Shown: piece after piece, positions 34,477 through 43,829 of the stretch
Numbering within the stretch: position 1 is the stretch's first letter
Layout: the number at the start of each line of letters is the position of its first letter
Assembly: GCF_900105555.1 (NCBI RefSeq)
Contig: NZ_FNTZ01000001.1
Coordinates: 1,798,001-1,862,000 of the forward strand
Source: Pseudomonas coleopterorum
GTDB lineage: Bacteria > Pseudomonadota > Gammaproteobacteria > Pseudomonadales > Pseudomonadaceae
Direction: 5' to 3'
DNA length: 64,000 bases
Program-made: the position numbers and the translations under genes
The notes under the pieces: model-generated
Told to the model about the DNA's origin: nothing
What the model saw: only the letters and a program-made list of their open reading frames with translations
Databases searched by the model: none

Positions 34477-36045
34477 TCAGGGCAGCGAGCGCTGCCGATG
34501 CAGCTTCATCAAGGCAAATACCAGCAACGCACCAAAGCCCAGGCACACCGCTTCCACGCTCGCCCGTTGCCAGTCGCCGACGCGTGCGTAGTGCCACAAC
34601 GCCTGGCCCGTGGTCCATTGGTTGAGCAGCGGCAGGCACAGACACAGCAGCGCGGTCAGGCCCAGTTGCTCGGTCCATGCCCGCAGGCGTGGCCGACACA
34701 GCGCGTGCAGCAAGGTAGCCGCCCAGATCAGCACAAAGGCGCGTATCTCCCATTGGGCACGGCCCGGCAATTCGAGCGGCAGCAGGCGGTTGGCGTAGAA
34801 GTAACCACAGCACGCCATCCCGATGCCGACGCTGCATGCCACGTTGAAAGCTTCGACGCAGTGGTAGAAGCGTCGCGTGGCGCCGCCAAATTCGTGCTGG
34901 CCCTTGATCCGTCGCTTGATCGAGAACAGCAACGTACCCGCCACCATCATCGATGTGCCCAGCAGGCCGCTGGCGAAGTACACCCAGCGCAGTGCCCAGC
35001 TGCCGAAGTCGGCGAAGTGCAGGGACCGCACCACGCCTTCGATCCGAGTGCCGAGGGACACGCTGGTCGGGTCTGGCCGCCGGACCTGCAACACGCCGCC
35101 GCTGGCCGCGTCGAACAGCACGCTGGCCTGGGGCGTGAACAGGTGGTCCGCAGGCTGCCCGAGGTCCGCACGGCCGATGATGCGTACGCTCGCATTGGCA
35201 GCGCCGGGCGCGTTTACCAGCAGCATCTGCGCCGGTTGCCCGGTGAGCGTGCGGGCCTGGTCCAGAAGCGCTGCCCAGCCCGGCGCAGCGCCGGTCGGCT
35301 GCGCCACGGAGCGGACCACGGTCGGTTCGGCGGCGAGCTCGGCGGTGAAGCGTGCATAGGCGCCATCGTCCGAACCGTACACCGCTTGCACGGGCCAGGG
35401 CATGTAGCTGCTGGCGAAGATGCACAGCCCGGTGTAGGCGATCATCAGCAGGAACGGCAGCGTCAGTACGGCCGCGGCGTTGTGCGCATCGAGCCAGGCG
35501 CGCGGGCCGGTACCGGGCCGGAAGGTAAAGAAGTCGGCGAAGAGGCGCCGGTGGATGATCACGCCGGAGACCAGCGCCACCAGAAAGCCGACGGTCAGTG
35601 CGCCGACGATCCAGAACCCCAGCACCGGCAGTTGCAGCATGTAGTGGAACGACATGAAATGCCGGCCCCCTTCGGTGTGGCGCAGCGCCGCCGGCGGTAA
35701 CGGTGTGCCGGTCGCAGGATCAAGGGCGATCTGCCGGGTGCCGCTGCCGTCCCGCCAGAGCAGTCTCACCGCTTCACCCGGATGCGCGGGCAACTGCACC
35801 CGCCACAGCCGTGCGCCCGAGGCATGTGTGGCGAGGTAGCGTTGCGCCTGGGATGCGGCCAGCCCTTCGTTCACCCAAGCGCCAGCGTCGGACGTGGCGA
35901 TTGGCTGCGCCTCCATCCAGCGCGTGATGGGTTCGCGGAACACGCTCAGCGAGCCGGTGAGGAAGATCACGCACAGCACCCAGCCGCACACCAGGCCACA
36001 CCAGGTGTGCAGCCAGGCCATCGACCGGCGCAGCGAGCCCTTCAC
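34477..36045 (-). CDS. PepSY-associated transmembrane protein (iron-uptake reductase type)
   Basis: A 522-residue inner-membrane protein with four to six spans and PepSY-TM features (WLHTWCGLVCGWVLCVIFLTGS, FHYMLQLPVLGFW, DAHNAAAVLTLPFLLMIAYTGL). Related proteins in pseudomonads (FoxB/FpvG-like) help release iron from ferri-siderophores by reduction. It lies downstream of and in line with the TonB receptor, and co-transcription is likely. Role in reductive iron release is inference. Confidence 0.8.
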   Translation of the reverse strand: MKGSLRRSMAWLHTWCGLVCGWVLCVIFLTGSLSVFREPITRWMEAQPIATSDAGAWVNEGLAASQAQRYLATHASGARLWRVQLPAHPGEAVRLLWRDGSGTRQIALDPATGTPLPPAALRHTEGGRHFMSFHYMLQLPVLGFWIVGALTVGFLVALVSGVIIHRRLFADFFTFRPGTGPRAWLDAHNAAAVLTLPFLLMIAYTGLCIFASSYMPWPVQAVYGSDDGAYARFTAELAAEPTVVRSVAQPTGAAPGWAALLDQARTLTGQPAQMLLVNAPGAANASVRIIGRADLGQPADHLFTPQASVLFDAASGGVLQVRRPDPTSVSLGTRIEGVVRSLHFADFGSWALRWVYFASGLLGTSMMVAGTLLFSIKRRIKGQHEFGGATRRFYHCVEAFNVACSVGIGMACCGYFYANRLLPLELPGRAQWEIRAFVLIWAATLLHALCRPRLRAWTEQLGLTALLCLCLPLLNQWTTGQALWHYARVGDWQRASVEAVCLGFGALLVFALMKLHRQRSLP

Positions 36046-36070
36046 TGCAATGCGTCCCGCACCGATGCGA

Positions 36071-38527
36071 TCAGAAATCGCCTCGCAAGGTCAGCATGTA
36101 GCTGCGCGGCTCGCCGAACACGTTCGAACGGTCCACCGCCACGGCGGTGGTGTAGTAGCGCTTGTCGAACAGGTTTTCGGCGTTGAGTTGCACCCGCCAG
36201 TGATCGTCCAGTTTCCAGGCCACGCGGGCATCCCAGATGGCGTAGCCCTGGCTGCCGAAGTCCAGCCCCGTGGTGGAAGACGCCTTGTAGTAGGACTGCG
36301 CCGAAACACCGCCGCCCACGGTCAGCCGGTCCCAGGTTCCGGGCGGGTTGTAGCTGGTCTGCAGGCGCAGCATGTGCTTGGGCGTTTCGTAGGCGACTTC
36401 GACGTCCTCGGTGTTGTTGCGCAGCAGATTGAAGGTATACCCACCGAACACTTGCCAGCCCGGCAGGATCTCGCCGCTGGCCTCCAGGTCGATGCCCTTG
36501 CTGCGCTTGATGGTGCCATTGACGTAGCAGGTGCCCTCGGAGTCGTTGCTGGTGCAGTTGGTGTTGGCCAGGTCCACCAGGGCGACGTCGGTCTGCTTGA
36601 TGTAGAACAACGCCATCGACAGGTTCAGGCGGTTGTCGAACAGGGCGCCTTTGATGCCGGTCTCGTAGTTGTCACCCTCGGACGGGGAGAGCGGTGTGCC
36701 GCGGGTGTCGACGTAGTTGCCCTGAGCGTTGAAGATTTCCGCGTAGCTGGCGTACCACGACCAGTCATCGTTGATGTCGTAGATCAGCCCGGCGTAGGGC
36801 GTGACCTTGCGCGTCACCTTGGACTCGTAGGGCAGGGCGGCGCCGCGCTTGATGTCGTAGGTGTAGTCGTACCAGCTCGCGCGTCCGCCGAGCACCAGGC
36901 TCAGCGGCTCGCTCAGGCGCAGCCGGGAGTTGGCGTACAGGCCCGCACGCTCTTCGGTCATGTCGATGTCCGTGGTCCACGCCGGCCGGACGGGCTTGGC
37001 GATGGCGTGGTGATCCACGTCGAAGATATTCAGCGGCTGGTTGCGCAGGCTGGCGGTGGCCTGCTGGGTATTGGCTTCCTGGCGCGACCAGGTGCCGCCG
37101 ACGGTGATGTCGTGGGTCAGGCCGAAGGCATCGAAGTTGCCGCTGACATGGCTGTCCAGGCCGGTGCTGGTCACTTCGTCCTGGCGGAACAGCGCCGCCT
37201 GGAACACCGAGCCGGTATTGGTCACCGGGCTGATGGCGCGCCGCGCGTAGGCGATCTGCTGATCGAAGCTGCCTTGGGACACGGTCACCGAGGTGGTGCT
37301 CGACCAACGCTCGTTGAAGCGATGTTCGATTTCGGCGAACGCCTCGCTCATCTCGCTTTCGTGCCGGTTCCAGTCCTGCACCAGGGAGGTGGAGCGGGAG
37401 ATGTCCAGCGCATTGCCGTTGCTGTAGCGCGGCAGGCCGTAGATCGAATAGCCGTTGATGACGTTCTGCTGGTGGCGCAGGCTCAGGCTCACCGTGGTGT
37501 CGGGATCCAGATCGGCCTCGACGATGCCGTACACCAGCGGCGTGCGCGTGTTGCGCTCGTCCAGGTAGGAACCGTTGTCTTCGTAGGCGGTGACCAGCCG
37601 TCCGCGTACGTTGCCGGCATCGTTGAGCTTGCCGCTGGCGTCCAGGTCCATGCGGTAACGGTCCCAGGATCCGGCACTGGCCTGAACCGTAAGGCGCGGT
37701 TCGGCGGTCGGGCGTTTGCGCACCAGATTCACCGCGCCGCCGGGCTCGCCGGCACCCACCAACAGACCGCTCGCGCCGCGCAGGACCTCGACGCGATCGT
37801 AGATGGCGGTGTCGGGCTTCATCCAGCCGGTGATCTGGTAACCCTGACCGGGAACGCCGTCGACCAGAAAGCTTTCGGCCAGCAGGGAGAAACCGCGCGA
37901 GGTGTACACGTGGCCGCCGAAGTTGCGGTACTGGAAGGTGATTCCCGGGGTCTGTTCGAGCACTTTGTCCAGGCTGGTGAGCTTCTTGTCGTCCATCAAT
38001 TGACGGGTCACCACGCTGACGGTCTGCGGGGTTTCCTTGAGGCTCAGATTGAGCTTGGCGGCGGTACTGCTGCTGCCGGTGGTGTAGGAGCCGGTGCCAT
38101 CGGTGGTGCTGCCCAGATCGTTCATGGCATTGACGGTGGTGGCGCCCAGGGCCATGGCCGGTTCATCTCGGGCGGGCAGTTTCTGCAGCACCAGGGTGCG
38201 CTCGTCCAGCAGTTGCCAGGTGAAGCCGCTGCCGCGCAGCAGGATTTCCATGGCCTGGCCGAGGGTGTACCGGCCCTTCAAGGCAGGAGCACGCAGGCTG
38301 GCCACGTCCGCCGAGTTGAAGATCAACCGCACGTTGGCCTGGTCCGCCAACCGGGTCAATGCCTGGTCCAGCGACTGCTCGACCGATTGCAGGTCCAGCG
38401 CCGTGCTGGCTTCGGCCGCTTGTGCCGAAAGTGAAAGCGTCGGCAAGCCGGTCGTCATGGCCAGCATCAGCGCCAGGGTCAGGGTGCGACCAGCGGCGGG
38501 AGCGAAGTGCGGAAAACGTGCCTGCAT
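36071..38527 (-). CDS. TonB-dependent siderophore receptor with N-terminal signalling (STN) domain
   Basis: An 818-residue outer-membrane receptor. Signal peptide about 1-37, STN domain about 50-110 (LIFNSADVASLRAPALKGRY), then plug and a 22-strand beta barrel ending with a C-terminal phenylalanine. The STN domain speaks to an inner-membrane FecR anti-sigma factor, and the fecI/fecR pair is divergent from it. A Fur-type box stands between. Siderophore specificity (likely ferrioxamine/pyoverdine/citrate type) is not deducible. Confidence 0.92.
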   Translation of the reverse strand: MQARFPHFAPAAGRTLTLALMLAMTTGLPTLSLSAQAAEASTALDLQSVEQSLDQALTRLADQANVRLIFNSADVASLRAPALKGRYTLGQAMEILLRGSGFTWQLLDERTLVLQKLPARDEPAMALGATTVNAMNDLGSTTDGTGSYTTGSSSTAAKLNLSLKETPQTVSVVTRQLMDDKKLTSLDKVLEQTPGITFQYRNFGGHVYTSRGFSLLAESFLVDGVPGQGYQITGWMKPDTAIYDRVEVLRGASGLLVGAGEPGGAVNLVRKRPTAEPRLTVQASAGSWDRYRMDLDASGKLNDAGNVRGRLVTAYEDNGSYLDERNTRTPLVYGIVEADLDPDTTVSLSLRHQQNVINGYSIYGLPRYSNGNALDISRSTSLVQDWNRHESEMSEAFAEIEHRFNERWSSTTSVTVSQGSFDQQIAYARRAISPVTNTGSVFQAALFRQDEVTSTGLDSHVSGNFDAFGLTHDITVGGTWSRQEANTQQATASLRNQPLNIFDVDHHAIAKPVRPAWTTDIDMTEERAGLYANSRLRLSEPLSLVLGGRASWYDYTYDIKRGAALPYESKVTRKVTPYAGLIYDINDDWSWYASYAEIFNAQGNYVDTRGTPLSPSEGDNYETGIKGALFDNRLNLSMALFYIKQTDVALVDLANTNCTSNDSEGTCYVNGTIKRSKGIDLEASGEILPGWQVFGGYTFNLLRNNTEDVEVAYETPKHMLRLQTSYNPPGTWDRLTVGGGVSAQSYYKASSTTGLDFGSQGYAIWDARVAWKLDDHWRVQLNAENLFDKRYYTTAVAVDRSNVFGEPRSYMLTLRGDF

Positions 38528-38621
38528 CTGAAACGTCCGTTATCGAATGGAGATGAAATGCCCGAGAATCAGGGTTCTCTCTCCAACGACGACCGAGCAG
38601 GGCAAACCTTGCCGCCCAGAT

Positions 38622-38640
38622 TGAAATTATTTTCATTATC
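38622..38640. promoter_or_regulatory. Fur box between the siderophore receptor and the ECF sigma gene
   Basis: TGAAATTATTTTCATTATC resembles the Fur consensus GATAATGATAATCATTATC, strongest in its right half (ATCATTATC). It is placed to repress both the receptor (start 38527) and the sigma gene (38711) under iron sufficiency. AT content here is far above the flanks. Confidence 0.65.
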
Positions 38641-38710
38641 ATCCGCCATTCTGATGATAAGGGTTCTCAATTGGGATAGGATGCGGCCCTCAACCGCCGG
38701 GGCCGTGCGA

Positions 38711-39229
38711 ATGTCCGTGTCACCCAATTCCAACCCTTTGCTGATGGTCTTTCAGGAGCACTATGCCGACCTGCTGGCCTTTCTGGCGCGGCGCCTGGGG
38801 AATGTGGAGAAGGCGGCCGACGTGGCCCAGGACACCTACGTACGCCTGGCCGGGTTGGCAGACACGGCGCAGATTCTCGAACCTCGCGCATTCGTGTTCC
38901 GCGTCGCGGGCAACCTGGCCATCGACCGCCTGCGCCAGGAACGGCGCTATTGCGCGTGGCAGGTCGAGGAGCCGGACGAGGAGCCCTGTGATCCCATCGC
39001 CTCGCCGGAGCGCACGTTCCTGGCTGCAGAGGCCATCGAGCAACTCGACCATGCCCTGCAGCATTTGCCCAGCAACGCCCGCCTGGCGTTGCTGCTCAGC
39101 CGTCTGGAAGGCCTGACCCACGCCCAGATCGCCCTGCGTCTCGGGGTCTCGGAAAGCTCGGTGGGCAAGTACCTGGTGCTTGCCATGCGCCATTGCCGCG
39201 ATTGGCTTCGTCAGTCGGAGTGCCTCTAG
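38711..39229 (+). CDS. fecI: FecI-type ECF sigma factor
   Basis: A 172-residue protein, from the ATG giving MSVSPNSNPL; an ATG at 38681 is an alternative. Sigma2 (residues ~10-70, VFQEHYADLLAFLARRL) and sigma4 (about 110-165, LTHAQIALRLGVSESSVGKY). It directs transcription of the divergent receptor gene when released from FecR. Gene order sigma-fecR with a divergent STN receptor is the standard layout. Symbol is for the family. Confidence 0.9.
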   Translation: MSVSPNSNPLLMVFQEHYADLLAFLARRLGNVEKAADVAQDTYVRLAGLADTAQILEPRAFVFRVAGNLAIDRLRQERRYCAWQVEEPDEEPCDPIASPERTFLAAEAIEQLDHALQHLPSNARLALLLSRLEGLTHAQIALRLGVSESSVGKYLVLAMRHCRDWLRQSECL

Positions 39230-39277
39230 AATGCACGCTACCGACTCCCTTCCGGCGGCGCCTGCGAGCCCCTCACC

Positions 39278-40231
39278 ATGACCGAACCCTTGAACCGCGC
39301 CCCTTGCGCCACTGACCTGGAAGACCAGGCCATCGAGCAGTGGGTGCACCTGACGTCCGGCCAGGCCAGTGATGCCGATCGCCAGGCTTTCGTCCGCTGG
39401 CGTGGGCAAAGCGCGGACCACGAGGCCGCAGCGCGGCTGGCCGAAACGATGTGGCAGGCATTGCCACAGACTCACACAGCGCAAACCTTCGTCGCCCCAC
39501 CCAGGCGCGAGCGACGGCCGCTGCGCTGGGCGGCATTGGCCGCCGGGCTGGGCGCGCTGGCGTTGACCGGCTTGAGCGAGCCGGCCAAGGTCTATTTCGC
39601 CGACTACGCCACGGCGGTCGGTGAACGCCGGGCGTTGACCCTGGAAGACGGCAGCCAGGTCTGGTTGAACAGCGGCTCTGCCTTGTCGGTGAACTACTCG
39701 GCGGCGCGGCGCGAGATCAGCCTGCTCAAGGGCGAGGCGTTGTTCGAAGTCAGCAAGGACGCCATGCGGCCGTTCGTGGTTCAGGCCTTAGACGGCAGCG
39801 TGCAGGCGGTGGGCACTCGTTTCGATGTCGATCGCCAGGGTGAACAGGTGCGTGTGGGGGTAACGGAAGGAGAAGTGAGGGTTTCGTCCGGCGGCGCCGT
39901 GGTGCCGTTGAAGGCCGCTCAGCGCCTGGCCTACACCGCTGGCGCGATACCGTTGGCGACAGGCGTTCTGGACCTTGGTACGGCGTCGGCGTGGCAGCGC
40001 GGCAAGCTGATCTTCAATCGGCAGCCGCTGGCCGAGGTATTCGCTGACATCGAACGTTACTTGCCCGGCTCGCTGGTCATCGCCGGTCGCCTGCCCAGCA
40101 CAGCGGTGAGCGGTGTGTTCAACCTCGACGATGTTCCCGGCATGCTCGACGTGCTTGCCCGCACTCAGCCGGTACGGATCTATCGAATGCCTTGGCTGAC
40201 CGTGGTGGTGGTGAATCAGACGCGTGCGTGA
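39278..40231 (+). CDS. fecR: FecR-type anti-sigma/sigma regulator
   Basis: A 317-residue protein, starting 48 nt after the sigma gene. N-terminal DUF4880-type helices (EDQAIEQWVHLTSGQASDAD), one membrane span at about 75-95, and a periplasmic FecR domain with LEDGSQVWLNSGSALSVNY. It links the receptor STN domain to the sigma factor across the inner membrane. A hairpin at 40288-40308 follows. Confidence 0.9.
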   Translation: MTEPLNRAPCATDLEDQAIEQWVHLTSGQASDADRQAFVRWRGQSADHEAAARLAETMWQALPQTHTAQTFVAPPRRERRPLRWAALAAGLGALALTGLSEPAKVYFADYATAVGERRALTLEDGSQVWLNSGSALSVNYSAARREISLLKGEALFEVSKDAMRPFVVQALDGSVQAVGTRFDVDRQGEQVRVGVTEGEVRVSSGGAVVPLKAAQRLAYTAGAIPLATGVLDLGTASAWQRGKLIFNRQPLAEVFADIERYLPGSLVIAGRLPSTAVSGVFNLDDVPGMLDVLARTQPVRIYRMPWLTVVVVNQTRA

Positions 40232-40287
40232 ACGGAGTTGAAAACAGGATAGGCGGGGGAGGAGGGGCAGGGGAATACAGAGGGAAC

Positions 40288-40308
40288 GCTAGGGCGCGGG
40301 GCCCTAGC
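40288..40308. terminator. Hairpin between fecR and the lysine-rich gene
   Basis: GCTAGGGC (40288-40295) and GCCCTAGC (40301-40308) pair perfectly with a 5-nt loop. It lies between two convergent genes and could end both transcripts. No long T-run. Confidence 0.55.
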
Positions 40309-40320
40309 AGACAGCAAATG

Positions 40321-40584
40321 TCACTTTTTCTTCTTCGCAGGCTTTTCAGCTTTTTCAACTTTGTCGGACTTCTTGGCTTTCTCAGCCTTTTCCGGCTTGC
40401 TGTCAGCTTTCTTTGCGGTTTTCTTCGGCTCGGCGTCTTTCTTCTTGTCTTTTTTCTCCTTGTCGGAGGACTTTGAAAGCGCTGAGGCTGCGGCAGATTT
40501 CTTTTCCGGTGACGACTTTTTGTCCTTCAATTCCTTGCTGGCTTTCGAAGCGTCACTTTTGGTTTTCTTTTCGTCTTTAGCCAC
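40321..40584 (-). CDS. Small lysine-rich basic protein
   Basis: An 87-residue protein that starts at a GTG (MAKDEKKTKSD) behind AGAGG with 8-nt spacing. It consists almost only of Lys, Ala, Ser, Glu and Asp (KKDAEPKKTAKKADSKPEKA). It is reminiscent of histone-H1-like or AlgP-type basic proteins, without the repeated KPAA motif of AlgP. It should be unfolded and could bind nucleic acid or polyanions. No family was recognised. Confidence 0.65.
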   Translation of the reverse strand: MAKDEKKTKSDASKASKELKDKKSSPEKKSAAASALSKSSDKEKKDKKKDAEPKKTAKKADSKPEKAEKAKKSDKVEKAEKPAKKKK

Positions 40585-40742
40585 GTTGACCACCTCTCGG
40601 AGAGTGCCGATATTGACACAATGCCTGTGGGAATATTCACAGGCTGATCATTAGGTGAATGGTCGGAAAGGCAGTTCAAAATTTTTTTGCAATCTGCGCA
40701 GGTGCGCTGACAATCCTGCCGCGATCGTCAGCGCACACGGGC

Positions 40743-41969
40743 TCAGCAGGGTTGGGCCACCGCGTTGTTGCTGACCTTTCGACCCAACACCAGCACCGTG
40801 GCAAAACCTGCGCCGACCAAGGCTGTGGCCAGGCTCAGCAGCACCGAGCTGCCCAGCTGGTCGACGATCTGCCCGCCGAAGAACGAACCCAGCGCGATGA
40901 TTACCTGAAACAGCGCGACGAACAGCGGCATGCCGCGCTCGACGTCCTTGGGTGCGACCACGAACATCCAGATGCTGGAGCAGGCCGGGAACGCGCCGAA
41001 GGCAAAGCCCCACAGAGCGATCAGCATCGCGGCGCCGACAAGGCCGGTGGCGAAATGCGGGAACAGGGCGGTGCTGGTGCCGATCATCAGCGCCACCAGC
41101 AGCAAGGTGTAGCGTACGTTGCGGTTGGCGGCGAAGCCGGCGAACACGTTGCCCAGCACCCCGGCCATGCCGTAGAGCAGCAACAGCGAGCCGATGGTCG
41201 GCCCGTCGAATCCGGCACTTTGCTTGAAGAACGGTGCGACATAGGTGTACGCGGCAAAGTGCGCCAGACCGATCAGCAGCACCGCAATCAAACCCACCCG
41301 CGCCTGGGGATTGGTGAACAGGGCCGGCAGGTCGCTGACCCGAATGGCGCGGTCCGGGTGCAGCGGTGGCAACAGGAAGATCTGCGCCAGCAGCACCGGC
41401 ACGCCCACCAGCGCGGTGACCAGAAAGGTCATGCGCCAGCCCATCAAGCCGCTGAGCCAGGTGCCCACGGGCACGCCCAGCACCGTGGCCAGGGTCACGC
41501 CCATCATGATGATCGACGTAGCCTTGGCCACGCCGACACCCCTGGGTGCCAGGCGACCGCTCAACGCAATGGCGGTGGCCCAGAAGCCGCCGATGCTGAC
41601 TCCCAGCAATACCCGCCCGAACAACAGCACGTTGAAGTCATTGGCGAAGGAGACGATGCAGTTGGCGATGATCATGATCAGCGTCAGGCCGGTCAGCAGG
41701 TATCGGCGGTCCATGGCGCCGATGCCCACCGACAGCAACGGCGCGGCCAGGGCGGCCATGATGCCGGGCAGGGTGACCATCAGGCCAGCCTGTCCGGCAC
41801 TGATGCCCAGGTCGCTGGCGACATCGTTGAGCACGCCCACGGGCAGAAATTCGCTGGTCACCAGGGCGAAGGCGCCCACGGCTACCGAAAGAATCGCCAG
41901 CCACTGCTGCTTGACGCTCTGCGAATTGGGTTCGGAAAGGCCTGGGGCGGCCTGATGGGGACTTGGCAT
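40743..41969 (-). CDS. MFS exporter, DHA1 (AraJ/NepI-like) family
   Basis: A 408-residue 12-span transporter, from the ATG giving MPSPHQAA (ATG at 41984 also possible). Sequence blocks ALVTSEFLPVGVLNDVASDL, and GRVLLGVSIGGFWATAIAL in span 4, and the C-terminal ALWGFAFGAFPACSSIWMF. This subgroup exports sugars, purine nucleosides or drugs. Monocistronic; substrate unknown. Confidence 0.85.
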   Translation of the reverse strand: MPSPHQAAPGLSEPNSQSVKQQWLAILSVAVGAFALVTSEFLPVGVLNDVASDLGISAGQAGLMVTLPGIMAALAAPLLSVGIGAMDRRYLLTGLTLIMIIANCIVSFANDFNVLLFGRVLLGVSIGGFWATAIALSGRLAPRGVGVAKATSIIMMGVTLATVLGVPVGTWLSGLMGWRMTFLVTALVGVPVLLAQIFLLPPLHPDRAIRVSDLPALFTNPQARVGLIAVLLIGLAHFAAYTYVAPFFKQSAGFDGPTIGSLLLLYGMAGVLGNVFAGFAANRNVRYTLLLVALMIGTSTALFPHFATGLVGAAMLIALWGFAFGAFPACSSIWMFVVAPKDVERGMPLFVALFQVIIALGSFFGGQIVDQLGSSVLLSLATALVGAGFATVLVLGRKVSNNAVAQPC

Positions 41970-42234
41970 GGGAATGGATTCCAAGGAGACAGTCGCCTGT
42001 GAGCAGGCGGGGATAACGGGGGGATTGGCGGCGAGTATAAGGCAGGGTTGCGACCATCACCGAGGCGCGAGCCTCGATAGTCATCATCAGCACGATCGAT
42101 TCAGCAGGGCAGGCAGCGAGCTCTTTGGTCGCGAAGAGGCCTGCCTACACGCGTTCATTTATCCAGCCGCACGATCCGTCCGAAGATCCAGCACATCATT
42201 CTCCCCACGAACCGAGCGCCTGGCCCCAGCCCAG

Positions 42235-42384
42235 TCAGTCCCGTCCATTACGCTCCAAAGACCGATCACGTTTGCCCTGGCGATACTGCCAGTGGCTGTG
42301 CGCAATGTGTCCAGCGGTACTTACCACGATCAGCGCGACAATGACGTACAACGCGATCAATCCAGTGCTTTCGTGGGAAAACAT
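42235..42384 (-). CDS. 49-residue single-span membrane protein
   Basis: A 49-codon frame too short for the usual cut-off. Excellent ribosome site AGGAG eight nt before the ATG. It reads MFSHESTGLIALYVIVALIV and then VSTAGHIAHSHWQYRQGKRD, ending RSLERNGRD. One hydrophobic helix (about residues 8-26) is followed by a basic, histidine-bearing cytoplasmic tail. No family recognised. It lies in the 570-bp gap 41970-42539, which otherwise contains promoter sequence only. Confidence 0.6.
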   Translation of the reverse strand: MFSHESTGLIALYVIVALIVVSTAGHIAHSHWQYRQGKRDRSLERNGRD

Positions 42385-42539
42385 AATGGTCAACTCCTGT
42401 CAGTTCATGATGTTTGCCCCTGGAGTCTAGGGCGGAAAAGCGAGGTCGAGGATGAACATATCTTCACTGCAAAGCACCAATGCCGCGCGGCCCAATGCCC
42501 GCAGGGGTTGGAGCTGAAACCTTTCATCTGATCTGTGGA

Positions 42540-43829
42540 TCACTGACCCTCCCAGCGTCGAAACAGCGCGCTGGCGTTCACGCCGCCGAAACCGAAGCCA
42601 TTGGAAAGCGCGTGGGTCATTGCCGTCTTGCGGGCGGTCGGGCCCACCAGGTCGAGCCCTTCGGCCGCTTCGTCCGGCGTTTGCAGATTCAGCGTCGGCG
42701 GCGCTATCTGGTCGCGCAAGGCCAGCACGGTGAAGATGGCCTCGATCCCGCCAGCGGCGCCGAGCAGGTGGCCGGTGGCTGATTTGGTCGAGGTGATGGC
42801 CAGTCCGCTACGGGTGCCGAACAGGGCACGAATGGCCGCCAGCTCACCTTTGTCGCCGACCGGGGTGGAGGTGGCATGGGCATTGATGTGCTGGACGTCT
42901 TGCGCATCGATACCGCCCTGGCGCAAGGCCTGTTCCATGGCGCGGCGAGCACCGCTGCCGTCTTCCGGACCTGCCGTCAGGTGGTAGGCGTCGGCACTGG
43001 TGCCGTAACCGATCAATTCTGCCAGTGGTGTCGCGCCGCGGGCCAGGGCGTGTTCCAAGGACTCGATGACCAGCAAACCTGCACCTTCGGACATCACGAA
43101 CCCGTCGCGATCCCCGTCGAAGGGGCGGCTGGCCTGTTCAGGGCGGTCGTTGAAGCCGGTGGACAGGGCACGGGCGGCGGCGAAACAGCCGAGGGTGACC
43201 CGGTCGATGGCCGCCTCGGTGCCACCGCAGATAGCGATGTCCGCTTCACCGCTGCGGATCAGCCGCGCGGCATCGCCGATGGCTTGCACGCCCGCGGCGC
43301 AGGCGGTGACCGGCGCACCCAGGGGGCCCTTGAAGCCGTTATGGATGGAGACGTGTCCGGCGGCCATGTTGGCCAGGAACGACGGGGCGGTGAACGGCGA
43401 CAATCGCCGCGGACTGCGTTCATCCGTGGTGCGCACGGCCCCTGCAAGCGCGCCGAAGCCGCCCACACCCGAGCCGATTACCGTAGCGGTGCGCTGTTGC
43501 TGAACCTCGTCGGTGGGATGCCATTGCGCCTGGGTCAGCGCTTCATGGGCGGCGACCAGCGCGAACTCGATGAAGCGATCCATTTTCTTGCGTTCCTTGG
43601 CCGGTATCAGCGCCTCCGGGTTGTAGCCGGCCACAGGGTCCGCTTCCAGCGTGGGCACCTGCCCAGCCACGGCAACGCCCGTGCCTTCACCAATGTGCGC
43701 GGGCAGCGCGCCGATGCCCGACGTGCCCGCCAGCAATCGGCGCCACACTTCGTAGACGCCGCAGCCCAGCGGGGTGACCAGACCGGTTCCGGTGACGACG
43801 ATGCGTTTCTGGCCATCTCGATTGTTCAT
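42540..43829 (-). CDS. 3-oxoacyl-ACP synthase, FabF-type (KAS II paralogue)
   Basis: A 429-residue condensing enzyme with the Cys-His-His triad in VTACAAG (Cys177), HATSTPVGD and KSATGHLLGAAGG. It elongates acyl-ACP by decarboxylative condensation with malonyl-ACP. Its start overlaps the stop of an RND efflux pump gene (ATGA), so it is part of a tetR-MFP-RND-fabF operon. That context suggests a special rather than housekeeping KAS, for example tolerance to a FabF inhibitor or membrane adjustment under toxic stress. Confidence 0.88.
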   Translation of the reverse strand: MNNRDGQKRIVVTGTGLVTPLGCGVYEVWRRLLAGTSGIGALPAHIGEGTGVAVAGQVPTLEADPVAGYNPEALIPAKERKKMDRFIEFALVAAHEALTQAQWHPTDEVQQQRTATVIGSGVGGFGALAGAVRTTDERSPRRLSPFTAPSFLANMAAGHVSIHNGFKGPLGAPVTACAAGVQAIGDAARLIRSGEADIAICGGTEAAIDRVTLGCFAAARALSTGFNDRPEQASRPFDGDRDGFVMSEGAGLLVIESLEHALARGATPLAELIGYGTSADAYHLTAGPEDGSGARRAMEQALRQGGIDAQDVQHINAHATSTPVGDKGELAAIRALFGTRSGLAITSTKSATGHLLGAAGGIEAIFTVLALRDQIAPPTLNLQTPDEAAEGLDLVGPTARKTAMTHALSNGFGFGGVNASALFRRWEGQ

